A stretch of 64,000 nt of DNA from Devosia sp. (GTDB taxonomy: Bacteria > Pseudomonadota > Alphaproteobacteria > Rhizobiales > Devosiaceae). Each line of letters begins with the position of its first letter. The stretch's first letter is position 1. The DNA lies in assembly GCA_016713105.1 (NCBI GenBank), contig JADJPS010000020.1, forward strand, positions 124,001-188,000. The letters are read 5' to 3'. The notes beneath the pieces are model-generated. The model was not told where the DNA came from, ran no database searches, and saw only the letters and a list, made by a program, of their open reading frames with translations. Of this stretch, positions 16,956-26,576 are shown piece by piece. A program made the translations under genes and the position numbers.

Positions 16956-18362
16956 ATGCAGTTCGTATCGACGCGCGGCGGGGCGGCCGAGCTGGGTTTC
17001 TCGGACGCCGTGCTGGCCGGGCTCGCCAGCGATGGCGGCCTCTATGTCCCGAAGAGCTGGCCGCAGCTGACCCCGGCCGAAATCGCCGGCTATGCCAACC
17101 GGCCCTATGCCGAGGTGGCCTTCGACGTCATCTCGCGCTTCGTCGACGGGGAAATCCCCGACGCCGAGCTGCGGGCGATCATCGAGGCGGCCTATGCGGG
17201 CTTCCGCCATCCCTCCGTTGCGCCGCTGATCGAGCTCGAGCCCGGCCATTTCGTCCTCGAGCTGTTCCATGGCCCGACGCTCGCCTTCAAGGATGTGGCG
17301 ATGCAGTTCCTCGCCCGGGTGATGGACCATATCCTCGCCCGCCGCGGCAGCCGCGCCACCATCGTCGGCGCCACGTCGGGCGATACCGGTTCGGCCGCCA
17401 TCGAGGCGTTCCGTGGGCGCGAGGCGACCGACATCTTCATCCTCCACCCCGAGAACCGCACCTCCGAGGTGCAGCGCCGGCAGATGACGACGGTGCTCGA
17501 TGCCAATGTGCACAACATCGCGCTGCGCGGCACGTTCGACGACTGCCAGGACCTGGTGAAGGCGATGTTCAACCATCGCAGCTTCCGCGACCAGATGCAG
17601 CTTTCGGGCGTCAATTCGATCAACTGGGGCCGCATCGTCGCGCAGATCGTCTACTACTTCACCGCCGCCGTCTCGCTCGGTGCCCCGCACCGGGAGATGA
17701 GCTTCGTCGTGCCGACCGGGAATTTCGGCGACATCTTCGCCGGCTACTGCGCACGGAAGATGGGGCTGCCGATCCGCACCCTCGCCATCGCCACCAACAG
17801 CAATGACATCCTCGCCCGCACGCTCGAGACCGGGCGCTACGAGGTGACCGGGGTCACCCCGACCATCAGCCCCTCGATGGACATCCAGGTGTCGTCGAAC
17901 TTCGAGCGGCTGCTGTTCGAGGCGGTCGGGCGCAACAGCGCCGCACTGCGCACCATGATGGACGGGCTGCGCCAGTCGCGCGGCTTCGCCGTTCCGGAGC
18001 CGGCGCTCGCCGCGATCCGGGCCCAGTTCATCGCCGGCCGCGCCGATGAGGCCACCACGAGCCGGACGATTGCGAGGACCCAGCAGCGCTCGGGCTACCT
18101 GCTCGATCCGCACAGCGCCGTCGGCGTCGCGGTGGCCGCTGAGCTGGTGGGCGGGCCGGTGCCGGTGATCACGCTGGCGACCGCCCATCCCGCCAAGTTC
18201 CCGGCCGCCGTCGCGGCGGCATCGGGCATTGAACCGGCTTTGCCGCTGTGGTTGGCTGACCTCTACAACAGGTCGGAGCGCCTCGCGGTGCTGAACAACG
18301 ACCAGGGTGAGGTCGAGGACTTCATCCGCGCCCGTTCGCGGGTCCTGGAGGAACGCAAGTGA
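16956..18362 (+). CDS. thrC: Threonine synthase
   Basis: PLP enzyme converting O-phosphohomoserine to threonine. It has 468 residues, the length of the longer proteobacterial form. It begins FVSTRGGAAELGFSDAVLAG. The PLP lysine lies in HGPTLAFKDVAMQFL, and GATSGDTGSAAIEAF binds the phosphate. Its last bases overlap the GTG start of the peptidase. The order oxidase genes / SURF1 / thrC / M16 peptidase recurs in Hyphomicrobiales. Confidence 0.96.
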   Translation: MQFVSTRGGAAELGFSDAVLAGLASDGGLYVPKSWPQLTPAEIAGYANRPYAEVAFDVISRFVDGEIPDAELRAIIEAAYAGFRHPSVAPLIELEPGHFVLELFHGPTLAFKDVAMQFLARVMDHILARRGSRATIVGATSGDTGSAAIEAFRGREATDIFILHPENRTSEVQRRQMTTVLDANVHNIALRGTFDDCQDLVKAMFNHRSFRDQMQLSGVNSINWGRIVAQIVYYFTAAVSLGAPHREMSFVVPTGNFGDIFAGYCARKMGLPIRTLAIATNSNDILARTLETGRYEVTGVTPTISPSMDIQVSSNFERLLFEAVGRNSAALRTMMDGLRQSRGFAVPEPALAAIRAQFIAGRADEATTSRTIARTQQRSGYLLDPHSAVGVAVAAELVGGPVPVITLATAHPAKFPAAVAAASGIEPALPLWLADLYNRSERLAVLNNDQGEVEDFIRARSRVLEERK

Positions 18363-19621
18363 CGGTTCGGAGTACGACGCTTTCCAACGGCCTGACCGTT
18401 CTCACCGACGACATGCCGCATCTGGAGAGCGCCTCGCTCGGGATCTGGGTCAAGGCCGGCTCCCGCAGCGAGACCGCGGCCGAGCACGGCATCTCGCACA
18501 TGCTCGAGCACATGGCCTTCAAGGGCACGCAGACCCGTGATGCCATGCAGATCGCCTCCACCATCGAGAATGTCGGTGGCGACCTGAACGCGGCGACCTC
18601 GGTCGAGCACACCGGCTACTTCGCCCGCGTGCTCAAGGAGGACGTGGCGCTGGCCGGCGAACTGCTCTCCGACATCCTGCAGAACTCGCTGTTCGAAAGG
18701 GACGAGCTGGAGCGCGAGCAGCACGTGATCGTCCAGGAGATCGGCGCGGCGCGCGACAACCCCGACGACCACGTCTTCGACCTGTTCCAGCAGGCGGCCT
18801 ATCCCGAGCAGGCCATCGGCCGCACCATCCTCGGTACGGTCGATTCCGTCAGGAGCTTCGGGCCGGACTCGATCCGCGCCTACATGCAGCGCAACTATGT
18901 CGGCGACCAGATGGTGCTGTGCGCCGCCGGCAATGTCGACCATGACGCGCTGGTCGACATCGCCAACGACCGTTTCCGCGACCTGACGCCCGGCGGCGCG
19001 CCCGCACCGGCGCGGGCCGCCTATGTCGGCGGCGAGCAGCGGCTGGTCTCGGACCACGAGCAGGCCCATATCGTGCTCGGCATGGAGGGCAGGGCCTACA
19101 ACTCCGATGGCTTCTACGCCGTGCAGATCCTCGCCTCGATCCTCGGTGGCGGCATGAGCTCGCGGCTGTTCCAGGAGGTGCGCGAGAAGCGCGGCCTCTG
19201 CTACTCGGTCTATGCCTTCCACTGGGCCTTCGCCGATTCGGGCATCTTCGGGGTCGCCGCCTCGACCGGGGAGAACGAGGTGAGCGAACTGCTGCCGGTG
19301 GTGCTCGACGAGCTGCGCCGGGCCGCCGAGACGATTTCGGACGATGAAGTGATACGGGTCCGCAACCAGATCCGGGCCGGCCTGCTGATGTCGCTCGAGA
19401 GCCCGTCCTCGCGTGCCGGCCAGCTGGCACGCCAGCAGGTGCTGTGGGGGCGGCCGATCCCGCTGCAGGAGACGGTGGAGCGGATCAACCGGATCACCGC
19501 CGACCGGGTCAAGACCATCGCCCGGCAGATCTTCGATGCCGGAAAGGTATCGCTCGCCGGCATCGGCCCGGTCGACAACCTGCCGGACTATCGTGACATC
19601 GCCACCCGGCTGAAGAACTGA
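18359..19621 (+). CDS. M16 family zinc metallopeptidase (processing-peptidase-like)
   Basis: A 420-residue member of the pitrilysin family, close to the beta subunit of mitochondrial processing peptidase. The inverted zinc motif HxxEH is intact (H47-M-L-E50-H51). The distal glutamate region, the GGGMSSRLFQEVREKRGLCY segment with its conserved R and Y, and both half-domains are present. It starts with GTG overlapping the thrC stop. It has no obvious signal peptide. Substrates are unknown. Confidence 0.92.
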   Translation: MTVRSTTLSNGLTVLTDDMPHLESASLGIWVKAGSRSETAAEHGISHMLEHMAFKGTQTRDAMQIASTIENVGGDLNAATSVEHTGYFARVLKEDVALAGELLSDILQNSLFERDELEREQHVIVQEIGAARDNPDDHVFDLFQQAAYPEQAIGRTILGTVDSVRSFGPDSIRAYMQRNYVGDQMVLCAAGNVDHDALVDIANDRFRDLTPGGAPAPARAAYVGGEQRLVSDHEQAHIVLGMEGRAYNSDGFYAVQILASILGGGMSSRLFQEVREKRGLCYSVYAFHWAFADSGIFGVAASTGENEVSELLPVVLDELRRAAETISDDEVIRVRNQIRAGLLMSLESPSSRAGQLARQQVLWGRPIPLQETVERINRITADRVKTIARQIFDAGKVSLAGIGPVDNLPDYRDIATRLKN

Positions 19622-19657
19622 CGTGCTGGCGCTGTCGGCCAGCGGCGGACGTGCCCG

Positions 19658-20266
19658 ATGATGCTCGGCTGGTTCGGGCGGGACGATCTGCCGGTGCTGC
19701 GCGGGCCGCGCGTCACCCTCAGGGCGCCGCGTCCCGCCGACTTCACCGCCTGGCGCGACCTGAGGCGCCTCAGCCGCGACTTCCTCAGGCCGTTCGAGCC
19801 GCGCTGGAACGAGTTCGATCTGACCCGGCGCGTCTACCTGACGCGGCTGCGCCGGGCGAAGCGCGAGGCGCACGAGGGCACCGACTACACCTTCTTCGTG
19901 TTCACCGGCCGCGAACAGGCGCTCGAACTGGTGGGGGGAATCACCCTCTCCAACGTGCGGCGCCGCGCCGCGCAGTTCGTCAGCCTGGGCTACTGGATGG
20001 GCCAGCCCTTTGCCGGCCAGGGCCTGATGACCGAGGCGGTAGGCCTGGTCGTTCCCCATTGCTTCGAGACGCTCGGGCTGCACCGCATCCACGCCGCGTT
20101 CCTCCCCGACAACGTGGCCAGCCGCCGCGTCCTCGAAAAGAACGGGTTCAAGCAAGAGGGGTTCGCCGAGCACTATCTCCAGATCGACGGCAAGTGGGCC
20201 GACCATGTGCTCTTCGGCCTGACCCGCGAACGCTACGATGCCGCCCACAGGCAAGCCGGTCGGTAA
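19658..20266 (+). CDS. GNAT family acetyltransferase, RimJ/RimL type
   Basis: A 202-residue acetyl-CoA-dependent N-acetyltransferase. RVTLRAPRPADF at the start, GYWMGQPFAGQGLMTEAV (acetyl-CoA loop) and HRIHAAFLPDNVASRRVLEKNGF are the usual RimJ-like signatures. The natural target may be a ribosomal protein N-terminus, but the family is broad. It follows the peptidase by 36 bp and is probably in the same transcript. Confidence 0.87.
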   Translation: MMLGWFGRDDLPVLRGPRVTLRAPRPADFTAWRDLRRLSRDFLRPFEPRWNEFDLTRRVYLTRLRRAKREAHEGTDYTFFVFTGREQALELVGGITLSNVRRRAAQFVSLGYWMGQPFAGQGLMTEAVGLVVPHCFETLGLHRIHAAFLPDNVASRRVLEKNGFKQEGFAEHYLQIDGKWADHVLFGLTRERYDAAHRQAGR

Positions 20267-20339
20267 CGCTTGTGGGCCGGGGGAAACACCGATACCTAGG
20301 TTCGCAAACGATGACCGCGGCGAGGCCAGTTTTCAGTTA

Positions 20340-23222
20340 ATGCGCCACATCCTACTGATCGCGATGTGTCTTGCGTTTGCGCTGGTCGGGAGGCTTCCGG
20401 TCAACGCCTTCGACGTCATCACTGCGCCCGAGACTGTCAACGCCGTCAACCTGACCGGTGTCATCGACATCGTGCAGGGCGAAGCCGGCAAGGTGCAGCT
20501 CTCCACCGCCGCCGGCGAGGACGGCATCATCCGCCGCGTCGAGGTGCTGGCCTCGGTGGGCGGCACCAATCCCAACTGGGCGCTCTTCGCGCTGCGCAAC
20601 GATTCCGACGTGCAGCTCGAGCGGCTGCTGGTCGCGCCCTATTTCCGCCTCCCCGGCTCGGGGGTGTTCCGGCCCGACCTCGGCGCCGAGCGCATCAAGG
20701 TGCTGACCCCGAGCGCCGGCCTCAGGCCGGTGCGCCTCACCGACCGCGAGGCGGACGTGTTCGAGGTGGTGCTCGATCCGGGCGCGACGGTGACCTTCGT
20801 TGCCGAACTGGCGAACGGCGCGCTGCCCGAACTCTACCTGTGGAAGGCCGACGCCTACCGCGACTACGTCAACTCCTTCACCCTGTTCCGCGGCACCGTG
20901 CTCGGCGTCTCGGCGCTGGCGGCGGTGTTCCTGACCATCATGTTCGTGGTCAAGGGCCGCGGCATCTTCCCGGCCACGGCAGCGTTCTCGTGGGCGGTGC
21001 TGATCTACCTGCTCGTCGATTTCGGCGTGCTGGGGCCGCTATTGGGGATCTCGAACGGCGCCGTGCAGCCGTTCCGCGCCGCCGCCGAGGCGGGCATCTC
21101 GACGACGCTGTTCGGGTTCCTGTTCATCTATCTCAACCTGCATCGCTGGCACCTGCGCTTCATCCACCTGGCGCTGGCGCTGGTGGTGGTATTCCTTGCG
21201 CTGTTCGGCTTCGCCTTCTTCCAACCCGCGATCGCGGCGACCGTGGCGCGGCTGGTGCTGGCGCTGCTCGGGCTCACCGGCTTCTTCCTCATCCTGCTGC
21301 TGGCGCTGCGTGGCTACGACCGCGCCGTGCTGCTGGTGCCGACCTGGATCATCTACATCGCCTGGCTGTTCTATGCCTGGCTGGTGGTGACCGGGCAGGT
21401 GTCGAACGACGTGGCGCAGCCGGCCGTGGCCGGCGGGCTGGTGCTGATCGTCATGCTGCTTGGCTTTACCTCGGTGCAGCACGCCTTTTCCGAAGGGCAG
21501 GTGTCGATCGGCACGCTCAGCGAGGTGGAGCGGCGGGCGCTGGCGCTGACCGGCTCGGGCGACTTCGTCTACGACTGGAACATCGAGCGCGACCGCGTCG
21601 CGGTCTCGGACGAACTGGGCACCCGCCTCGGCGAGCGGCGCGGCGCGCTACGCGGCTCGATCAAGCGCTGGCTCGACCGCGTCCATCCCGAGGACCGCGA
21701 CCGCTTCCGCACCGCCTTCGACACGCTGGTGGAACTGCGGCGCGGCAAGGTCTCAGCCGATATCAGGCTCAGCGCCCATGACGGCAGCTTCCGCACCTTC
21801 CGCATGCGCGTCAAGCCGGTGCTGGGCGGCGACGGGCAGGTCACCCGCATCGTCGGCACGCTGCAGGACGTCAACGAGGACCGCGCCAGCCGCGAGCGGC
21901 TGCTGCACGATGCGGTGCACGACAGCCTCACGGGCCTGCCCAACAAGCAGCTGTTCCTCGACCGGCTGGAGCGTGCCCTGGTGCGCGCCCGCCAGCCCAA
22001 CGGCACCAAGCCGGCGGTGTTCCTGATCGATATCGACCGCTTTACCGAACTCGACGAGCGCGTCGGCCATTCGGCCGCCGATTCGGTGCTGCTGGCGATT
22101 TCCCGCCGCATCGCCCGCACCATGCGGCCGCTCGATACCGTGGCGCGGCTCGGCGGCGACCAGTTCGCGGTGATCCTCGCCTCCGAGCAGGCCGCCGGCA
22201 AGATCGCCGAGACCGCCGAGCAGATTCGCAAGGCGCTGAAATCGCCGTTCAACTTCGGCGAGCGCGACCTCAGCCTCACCGCCTCGATCGGCGTCACCAT
22301 CTATGACGGCAACCCGGTCTCGGCGCCCGATGTGCTGCGCGACGCCGAACTCGCCATGTATTACGCCAAGCGCCTCGGCGGCGACCGCATCGAGGCCTTC
22401 CGCGCCTCGGCCCGCTCCATCGCCGCCTATTCCAAGGCCGGCGAGGAGGATCTCGACCGCGGCCTCAGGCACGGCGAACTGGGCGTCCTGTTCCAGCCGA
22501 TCATGGACATCCACTCCGGCACCATTGCCGGCTGCGAGGCGCTGATGCGCTGGAACCATCCGCAGCGTGGCGTGGTCATGCCGGAGGAGTTCGTGCCGCT
22601 CGCCGAACGCACCGGGCTGATCGACCGGCTCGGCCGCGTTGCCTTCGAGCAGGCGGCGGGGCAGGCGCGCGACTGGGCCAGCCAGTTGCCGCTGCCCGAG
22701 GATTTCTTCGTCTCGGTCAACCTCTCGCCCAGCCAGCTCGCCACCGAGTCGCTGCTCAACGACATGCGCGCGCTGGTCTCCGACCACCGCCAGATCGCCC
22801 GGCATCTGAAGCTCGAGATCACCGAGAGCCAGGTGATGAGCAATCCCGAGCACTCGGCCTATATCCTGAGCGCGCTGCGCGCCCTGGGGCTGCGGCTGGC
22901 GCTCGACGATTTCGGCACCGGGCACTCCTCGCTGAGCTACCTGCACCGCTTCCCGTTCGACACCATCAAGATCCCCGCCGCCTTCGTGCAGCTGAGCGAG
23001 GACAGCGGCCTGCAGCACACCCAGGTGCCGATCATCCGCGCCATCGTGACGCTCGCCACCGAGCTCGACCTGACGGTGATCGCCGAGGGCGTCGAGACCA
23101 TCGAGGAAGTGGAACGCCTGCAGCAGCTCAACTGCCAATACGCCCAGGGCTTCGCCTTCGGCGCGGCAATGACCGGGCAGGAGCTGGGGAAACGGCTCGC
23201 GACGCAGCTGGGGGGACGGTAG
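20340..23222 (+). CDS. Membrane-bound PAS-GGDEF-EAL cyclic-di-GMP protein
   Basis: A 960-residue predicted c-di-GMP enzyme. Order of parts: signal/anchor (1-22), periplasmic sensor region (about 23-180), a block of about seven membrane helices (about 185-385), a PAS-like domain (about 395-515), GGDEF (about 525-690) and EAL (about 705-955). The cyclase motif reads GGDQF (605-609) instead of GGDEF, so cyclase activity may be lost, while the inhibitory RxxD site (RPLD) is kept five residues upstream. The phosphodiesterase side looks intact: EAL 733-735, NLSPSQ, EITES and DDFGTGHSSLSYL. Net phosphodiesterase activity is a reasonable inference. The ATG at 20340 was chosen because it begins the signal-like helix. 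Confidence 0.9.
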   Translation: MRHILLIAMCLAFALVGRLPVNAFDVITAPETVNAVNLTGVIDIVQGEAGKVQLSTAAGEDGIIRRVEVLASVGGTNPNWALFALRNDSDVQLERLLVAPYFRLPGSGVFRPDLGAERIKVLTPSAGLRPVRLTDREADVFEVVLDPGATVTFVAELANGALPELYLWKADAYRDYVNSFTLFRGTVLGVSALAAVFLTIMFVVKGRGIFPATAAFSWAVLIYLLVDFGVLGPLLGISNGAVQPFRAAAEAGISTTLFGFLFIYLNLHRWHLRFIHLALALVVVFLALFGFAFFQPAIAATVARLVLALLGLTGFFLILLLALRGYDRAVLLVPTWIIYIAWLFYAWLVVTGQVSNDVAQPAVAGGLVLIVMLLGFTSVQHAFSEGQVSIGTLSEVERRALALTGSGDFVYDWNIERDRVAVSDELGTRLGERRGALRGSIKRWLDRVHPEDRDRFRTAFDTLVELRRGKVSADIRLSAHDGSFRTFRMRVKPVLGGDGQVTRIVGTLQDVNEDRASRERLLHDAVHDSLTGLPNKQLFLDRLERALVRARQPNGTKPAVFLIDIDRFTELDERVGHSAADSVLLAISRRIARTMRPLDTVARLGGDQFAVILASEQAAGKIAETAEQIRKALKSPFNFGERDLSLTASIGVTIYDGNPVSAPDVLRDAELAMYYAKRLGGDRIEAFRASARSIAAYSKAGEEDLDRGLRHGELGVLFQPIMDIHSGTIAGCEALMRWNHPQRGVVMPEEFVPLAERTGLIDRLGRVAFEQAAGQARDWASQLPLPEDFFVSVNLSPSQLATESLLNDMRALVSDHRQIARHLKLEITESQVMSNPEHSAYILSALRALGLRLALDDFGTGHSSLSYLHRFPFDTIKIPAAFVQLSEDSGLQHTQVPIIRAIVTLATELDLTVIAEGVETIEEVERLQQLNCQYAQGFAFGAAMTGQELGKRLATQLGGR

Positions 23223-23376
23223 GGGGCGGGAGGGGCGCAGTGTGCCTCCACTGCCCAGAGGCCGAAACCAGCAAGCCCACCTAAGGATGCAGTATGCTGA
23301 TAGCCTCTGCGGTGCGCGATAACCGCCGCACCGTGCCCTCTTCTCGCCGTCGCTGCCTCAGGATACGCTCAGCGCT

Positions 23377-24096
23377 ATGGACACTTCGTCGCTGCCACGT
23401 AACTCACCTCAGGAATTCCTCGGCGTCGGGTTCTATTCCGTGGGTGATGCTGCTCGCCTATTGCGCATGCCCGCACTCAGCATCCGGCGCTGGCTCACTG
23501 GCTACCGGTTCATGCGAAAGGGCGAACTGCACGAAGTGCCTCCCTTGTGGGTGCCTGACCTCCCAAAGGTCGACAACACCATCGAGCTGTCGTTCCGTGA
23601 TCTGATCGAACTCCGCTTCGTTCACCAGTTCACCCGCGCCGGTGTCGGCTTGAAGGCCATACGCAACTGCCTCGACTATGCCCGCACGATCGTCGAGAGC
23701 GATCGGCCGTTCCTTTCAAGCCGGTTTCGGACAGACGGGCGGACGATCTTCATCGAGAGCGCGGCGAAGGCTAGTGACGATGATGCCGTGCTGCTCGACC
23801 TCAAGCGGCACCAATACGCGATCAAGCGCGTGATCGAGCAGAGTTTCCAGGACCTCGATATCGAGGCGGACGAGGTTGCAAGGTGGCGCCCCTACAGGGG
23901 TAAGGACACGATCGTACTCGATCCTGAGCGATCCTTTGGGCAACCGATCGCAACCGACTCCGGCGTGCCCACCACAGCGCTTGCTGAGGCCGTTGTGGCG
24001 GAAGGCTCGGCCGAGCGTGTCGCCGCTCTATATGAAGTAACGATCGAGGTCGTACGCGACGCGGTCAGGTTCGAGAGTGAGTTGCGCGTGACGTGA
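23377..24096 (+). CDS. DUF433 antitoxin with MerR-like N-terminal domain
   Basis: A 239-residue protein and probable antitoxin. Residues about 18-50 form a MerR/HTH-like unit (FYSVGDAARLLRMPALSIRRW). The C-terminal ~55 residues match DUF433 (SGVPTTALAEAVVAEGSAERVAALYEV, written here in parts). DUF433 (COG2442) is the known partner of DUF5615 (COG4634) PIN-like toxins. It is three times longer than a minimal DUF433 antitoxin. The next gene starts with GTG overlapping its TGA, so the pair is coupled. Base composition is less GC-rich than the flanks, suggesting acquisition. Confidence 0.8.
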   Translation: MDTSSLPRNSPQEFLGVGFYSVGDAARLLRMPALSIRRWLTGYRFMRKGELHEVPPLWVPDLPKVDNTIELSFRDLIELRFVHQFTRAGVGLKAIRNCLDYARTIVESDRPFLSSRFRTDGRTIFIESAAKASDDDAVLLDLKRHQYAIKRVIEQSFQDLDIEADEVARWRPYRGKDTIVLDPERSFGQPIATDSGVPTTALAEAVVAEGSAERVAALYEVTIEVVRDAVRFESELRVT

Positions 24097-24491
24097 AGGT
24101 GCTGATCGACGAGAACTTGCCGCCCGCAATGGCGAAGGCTCTCGCCGCTCTGTTCATTGGGCAGCACGAGGTCGTCCACCTCCGCCAACGCTTCGGCAAG
24201 GGAGTCAAAGACTTGGAGTGGATTTCCGAGCTTAGCCGTGAGGGGAGATGGGTTGTTATCTCCGGCGACCGGCGCATCACTCGTGTCAAGGCCGAGCTGC
24301 GGGCGTTCCAGAGCAGTCGGCTGATCGGTTTCTTTCTGTCGAAGGGCCTGTACAAGGCCAAGCTGACAAAGCAGGTCGAGCGAGTGCTTGCGCTATGGGA
24401 AGTCATTGAGCAGCAGGCCGCGGTTATGGAGGGCGGCGCCATGTTTGAGCTGCCAATGACCACCACGAGGTTGCGGCAGATAAAGAACTAG
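24093..24491 (+). CDS. DUF5615 PIN-like toxin
   Basis: A 132-residue protein starting MKVLIDENLPPAMAKAL, the signature of DUF5615, a PIN-like predicted ribonuclease. Acidic candidates for the metal site are D6 and E7 (IDEN), D in VVISGDRRI, and a glutamate in KDLEW. The DUF433/DUF5615 pair is a type II toxin-antitoxin system by family association; RNase activity is inferred, not seen. It starts with GTG, overlapping the antitoxin stop by 4 bp. Confidence 0.8.
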   Translation: MKVLIDENLPPAMAKALAALFIGQHEVVHLRQRFGKGVKDLEWISELSREGRWVVISGDRRITRVKAELRAFQSSRLIGFFLSKGLYKAKLTKQVERVLALWEVIEQQAAVMEGGAMFELPMTTTRLRQIKN

Positions 24492-24604
24492 ATCCGCACC
24501 CGCGAGGCCACCAGGTCGATACCTCACTTCATCGGAAGCTCTTGGTCCGCGTTAGTCCCAGTCGCCATCCGCCGGCAGAAGCGCCGAGCCCCCGCCGCCC
24601 ACAC

Positions 24605-24985
24605 CTACCCCCTCAGTATCTTCTCCATCGCCTTGCCCTTCGCCAGCTCGTCGATGAGCTTGTCCAGATATCGGATTTCGCGCATCATAGGCTCCTCTAT
24701 GTCCTCGACACGAACGCCGCAGACGCTGCCGGTGATCAGGGCGCGGGCCGGGTTGAGGGCCGGGGCGGTGGTGAAGAAGGCGGCGAGATCGGTCTTTGCC
24801 TCGAGTTCGTGCTCGAGGCTCGCCTGGCTGTGGCCGGTCAGCCAGCGGAGGACTTCGTCGACCTCGGCCCTGCTGCGTCCCTTGTTCTCGGCCTTGGCGA
24901 CATAGAGCGGATAGACGCTGGCCAGACTCATGGCGTAGACGCGTTGCCAGCGGCGTTCGGCGGCGGCGGTTCCGACCTCACCCAT
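24605..24985 (-). CDS. DUF2200 domain protein
   Basis: A 126-residue protein matching DUF2200 throughout: SVYPLYVAKAENKGRSRAEVD, then WLTGHSQASLE, and ICGVRVE-like VCGVRVEDIEEPMMREIRYLD near the end (segments quoted separately). Family members are found in many bacteria; the biochemical function is unknown. The start at 24985 overlaps the 3' end of the YqgE gene by 8 bp, so both are probably on one transcript. Confidence 0.85.
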   Translation of the reverse strand: MGEVGTAAAERRWQRVYAMSLASVYPLYVAKAENKGRSRAEVDEVLRWLTGHSQASLEHELEAKTDLAAFFTTAPALNPARALITGSVCGVRVEDIEEPMMREIRYLDKLIDELAKGKAMEKILRG

Positions 24986-25556
24986 GCCCTGCCGTCGCGC
25001 TCAGCGTGGCACGCGTGATGCCGAGGCTGCCCAGCGCCGCATCATAGCGGGCTTCGATGGGGAGGCCGAACAGCAGGTCGCGCGAGAACGGCACGGTGAG
25101 CCAGCCATTGCCCTGGATCTCCTGCTCGAGCTGTCCCGGGCTCCAGCCGCAATAGCCCAGCGCGAACAGCGCCTCGGCGGGCGAGGCGTCGAAGGCCATC
25201 GACTTGAGGATGTCGAGCGTGGCGGTGAGGCAGATCTCGTCGGTGACGACGTAGGAATTGCCCGCCTTGAAATAGTCCGAGGAGTGCAGCACGAAGCCGC
25301 GGCTCTTCTGCACCGGCCCGCCCCGCAGCACCTGGCGGTTCCTGATCGTGTCGGGCAGGCGGATCAGTTCGTCCTTGTCGCCCAGCTTGAGCTCCTCGAG
25401 GATATCGGCAAAGCGCATGTCATCGACGCTCTGGTTGACCACGAGGCCCATCGCGCCCTCCTCGCCATGGCCGACGAGATAGACCACGGCCTCGCGAAAC
25501 CGGTCGTCGCCCATCTCGGGCATGGCGACGAGGAATTGGCCCCTGAGGGAATCCAT
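24978..25556 (-). CDS. YqgE/AlgH family protein
   Basis: A 192-residue cytosolic protein of the UPF0301 (YqgE/AlgH) family. It opens with LRGQFLVAMPEMGDDRF. YLVGHGEEGAMGLVVNQ and the GYCGWSPGQLEQEI motif are diagnostic. The family has a known fold but no settled function; in Pseudomonas AlgH is linked to alginate regulation. It is divergent from the DsbD-domain gene. Confidence 0.92.
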   Translation of the reverse strand: MDSLRGQFLVAMPEMGDDRFREAVVYLVGHGEEGAMGLVVNQSVDDMRFADILEELKLGDKDELIRLPDTIRNRQVLRGGPVQKSRGFVLHSSDYFKAGNSYVVTDEICLTATLDILKSMAFDASPAEALFALGYCGWSPGQLEQEIQGNGWLTVPFSRDLLFGLPIEARYDAALGSLGITRATLSATAGHG

Positions 25557-25697
25557 CGGCTGGCTCCTGTCGAGTCCCCGCCTCTCGCGGCGGTGCTGTG
25601 GTGCATAATCTAGTCCGTCCCGGTCCGGCTTGCCAGCGGCGCATCACGAAGGCCTGAACGGCTTTCCAATCGCGCGGGGCTCGGATACTCGGGGGAC

Positions 25698-26516
25698 ATG
25701 CGTATGCCCCTGTTCCTGCTCGCCCTCTCCTGCCTGCCGGCCCACGCCGGCGAGACCCCGTGGCAGGAAGTCGCCCCCGACGTGCGGGTGCGGATGATCT
25801 CGTCCGACGTGCTGCGCCCGGGCGGCACCACCATGATCGGGCTCGAGATTGACATGCCGCCGGGCACCAAGACCTACTGGCGCGTGCCGGGCGAAACCGG
25901 CATTCCGACCACGATCGATCTGGCCGGCTCGACCGGCATCACAGGGCACGAGAGCCTCTGGCCCTTCCCGCAGATCGACACGGCCGAGGGCTTCGTGGAT
26001 TTCGTCTATTTCGGACCCACGGTGCTGCCGGTGGAACTGCACCTCCCGGGCGATGCGGCGATGCTCGAGGCCGCGGTGACCATGGGCGTATGCTCCGACA
26101 TCTGCGTCCCCGTCTCGGCCCATTTCAGCCTGCCGCTGTCGTTCGCGCGGCCCGATCGTGGACAGAGCCTCAGGATCGCGCAGGCCGTGGCGCTGACGCC
26201 GATGGACTGGACCGACCCGCGCCAGCCGGTGGGCTGGGTGGGCTACGACGCCGCCGCCGATGCGCTGGCGGTACGGCTGGGGGATGACCGGATCGATCCG
26301 CTCTCGCTCATCGCCGACGCCGGACCCGATGGCCAGCTCTTCGGTGCGCCGCAAAAAAGCCCGGATGGCTCCCTAGTGCTGCTGCCGCTGCTCGGGGGAG
26401 CGGCAGAGGGGGATGTTGCGGGACGCCCCGTGCAACTCACCTTCATGACCGAGATGGGGCCGTTTTCGCTGTCCCGCATCATTGCGTCTGCCGGGTCGAC
26501 GGCGGCTGGCGACTGA
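25698..26516 (+). CDS. DsbD N-terminal-domain protein (periplasmic)
   Basis: A 272-residue exported protein with a short signal peptide (ending AHAGE). The body matches the DsbD/ScsB N-terminal thiol-reductase domain. The redox pair is in GVCSDICVPV, and KTYWRVPGETG is another family segment. Unlike full DsbD it has neither the eight-helix membrane domain nor a C-terminal thioredoxin domain, so it must receive electrons from a separate partner if active. Such stand-alone forms occur in Hyphomicrobiales. Confidence 0.85.
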   Translation: MRMPLFLLALSCLPAHAGETPWQEVAPDVRVRMISSDVLRPGGTTMIGLEIDMPPGTKTYWRVPGETGIPTTIDLAGSTGITGHESLWPFPQIDTAEGFVDFVYFGPTVLPVELHLPGDAAMLEAAVTMGVCSDICVPVSAHFSLPLSFARPDRGQSLRIAQAVALTPMDWTDPRQPVGWVGYDAAADALAVRLGDDRIDPLSLIADAGPDGQLFGAPQKSPDGSLVLLPLLGGAAEGDVAGRPVQLTFMTEMGPFSLSRIIASAGSTAAGD

Positions 26517-26576
26517 TCTATGGTCCGGCGCTCCCCGGGCGGGAACAGCGCGAAACAGGCAGGGCAGACCACTTCC

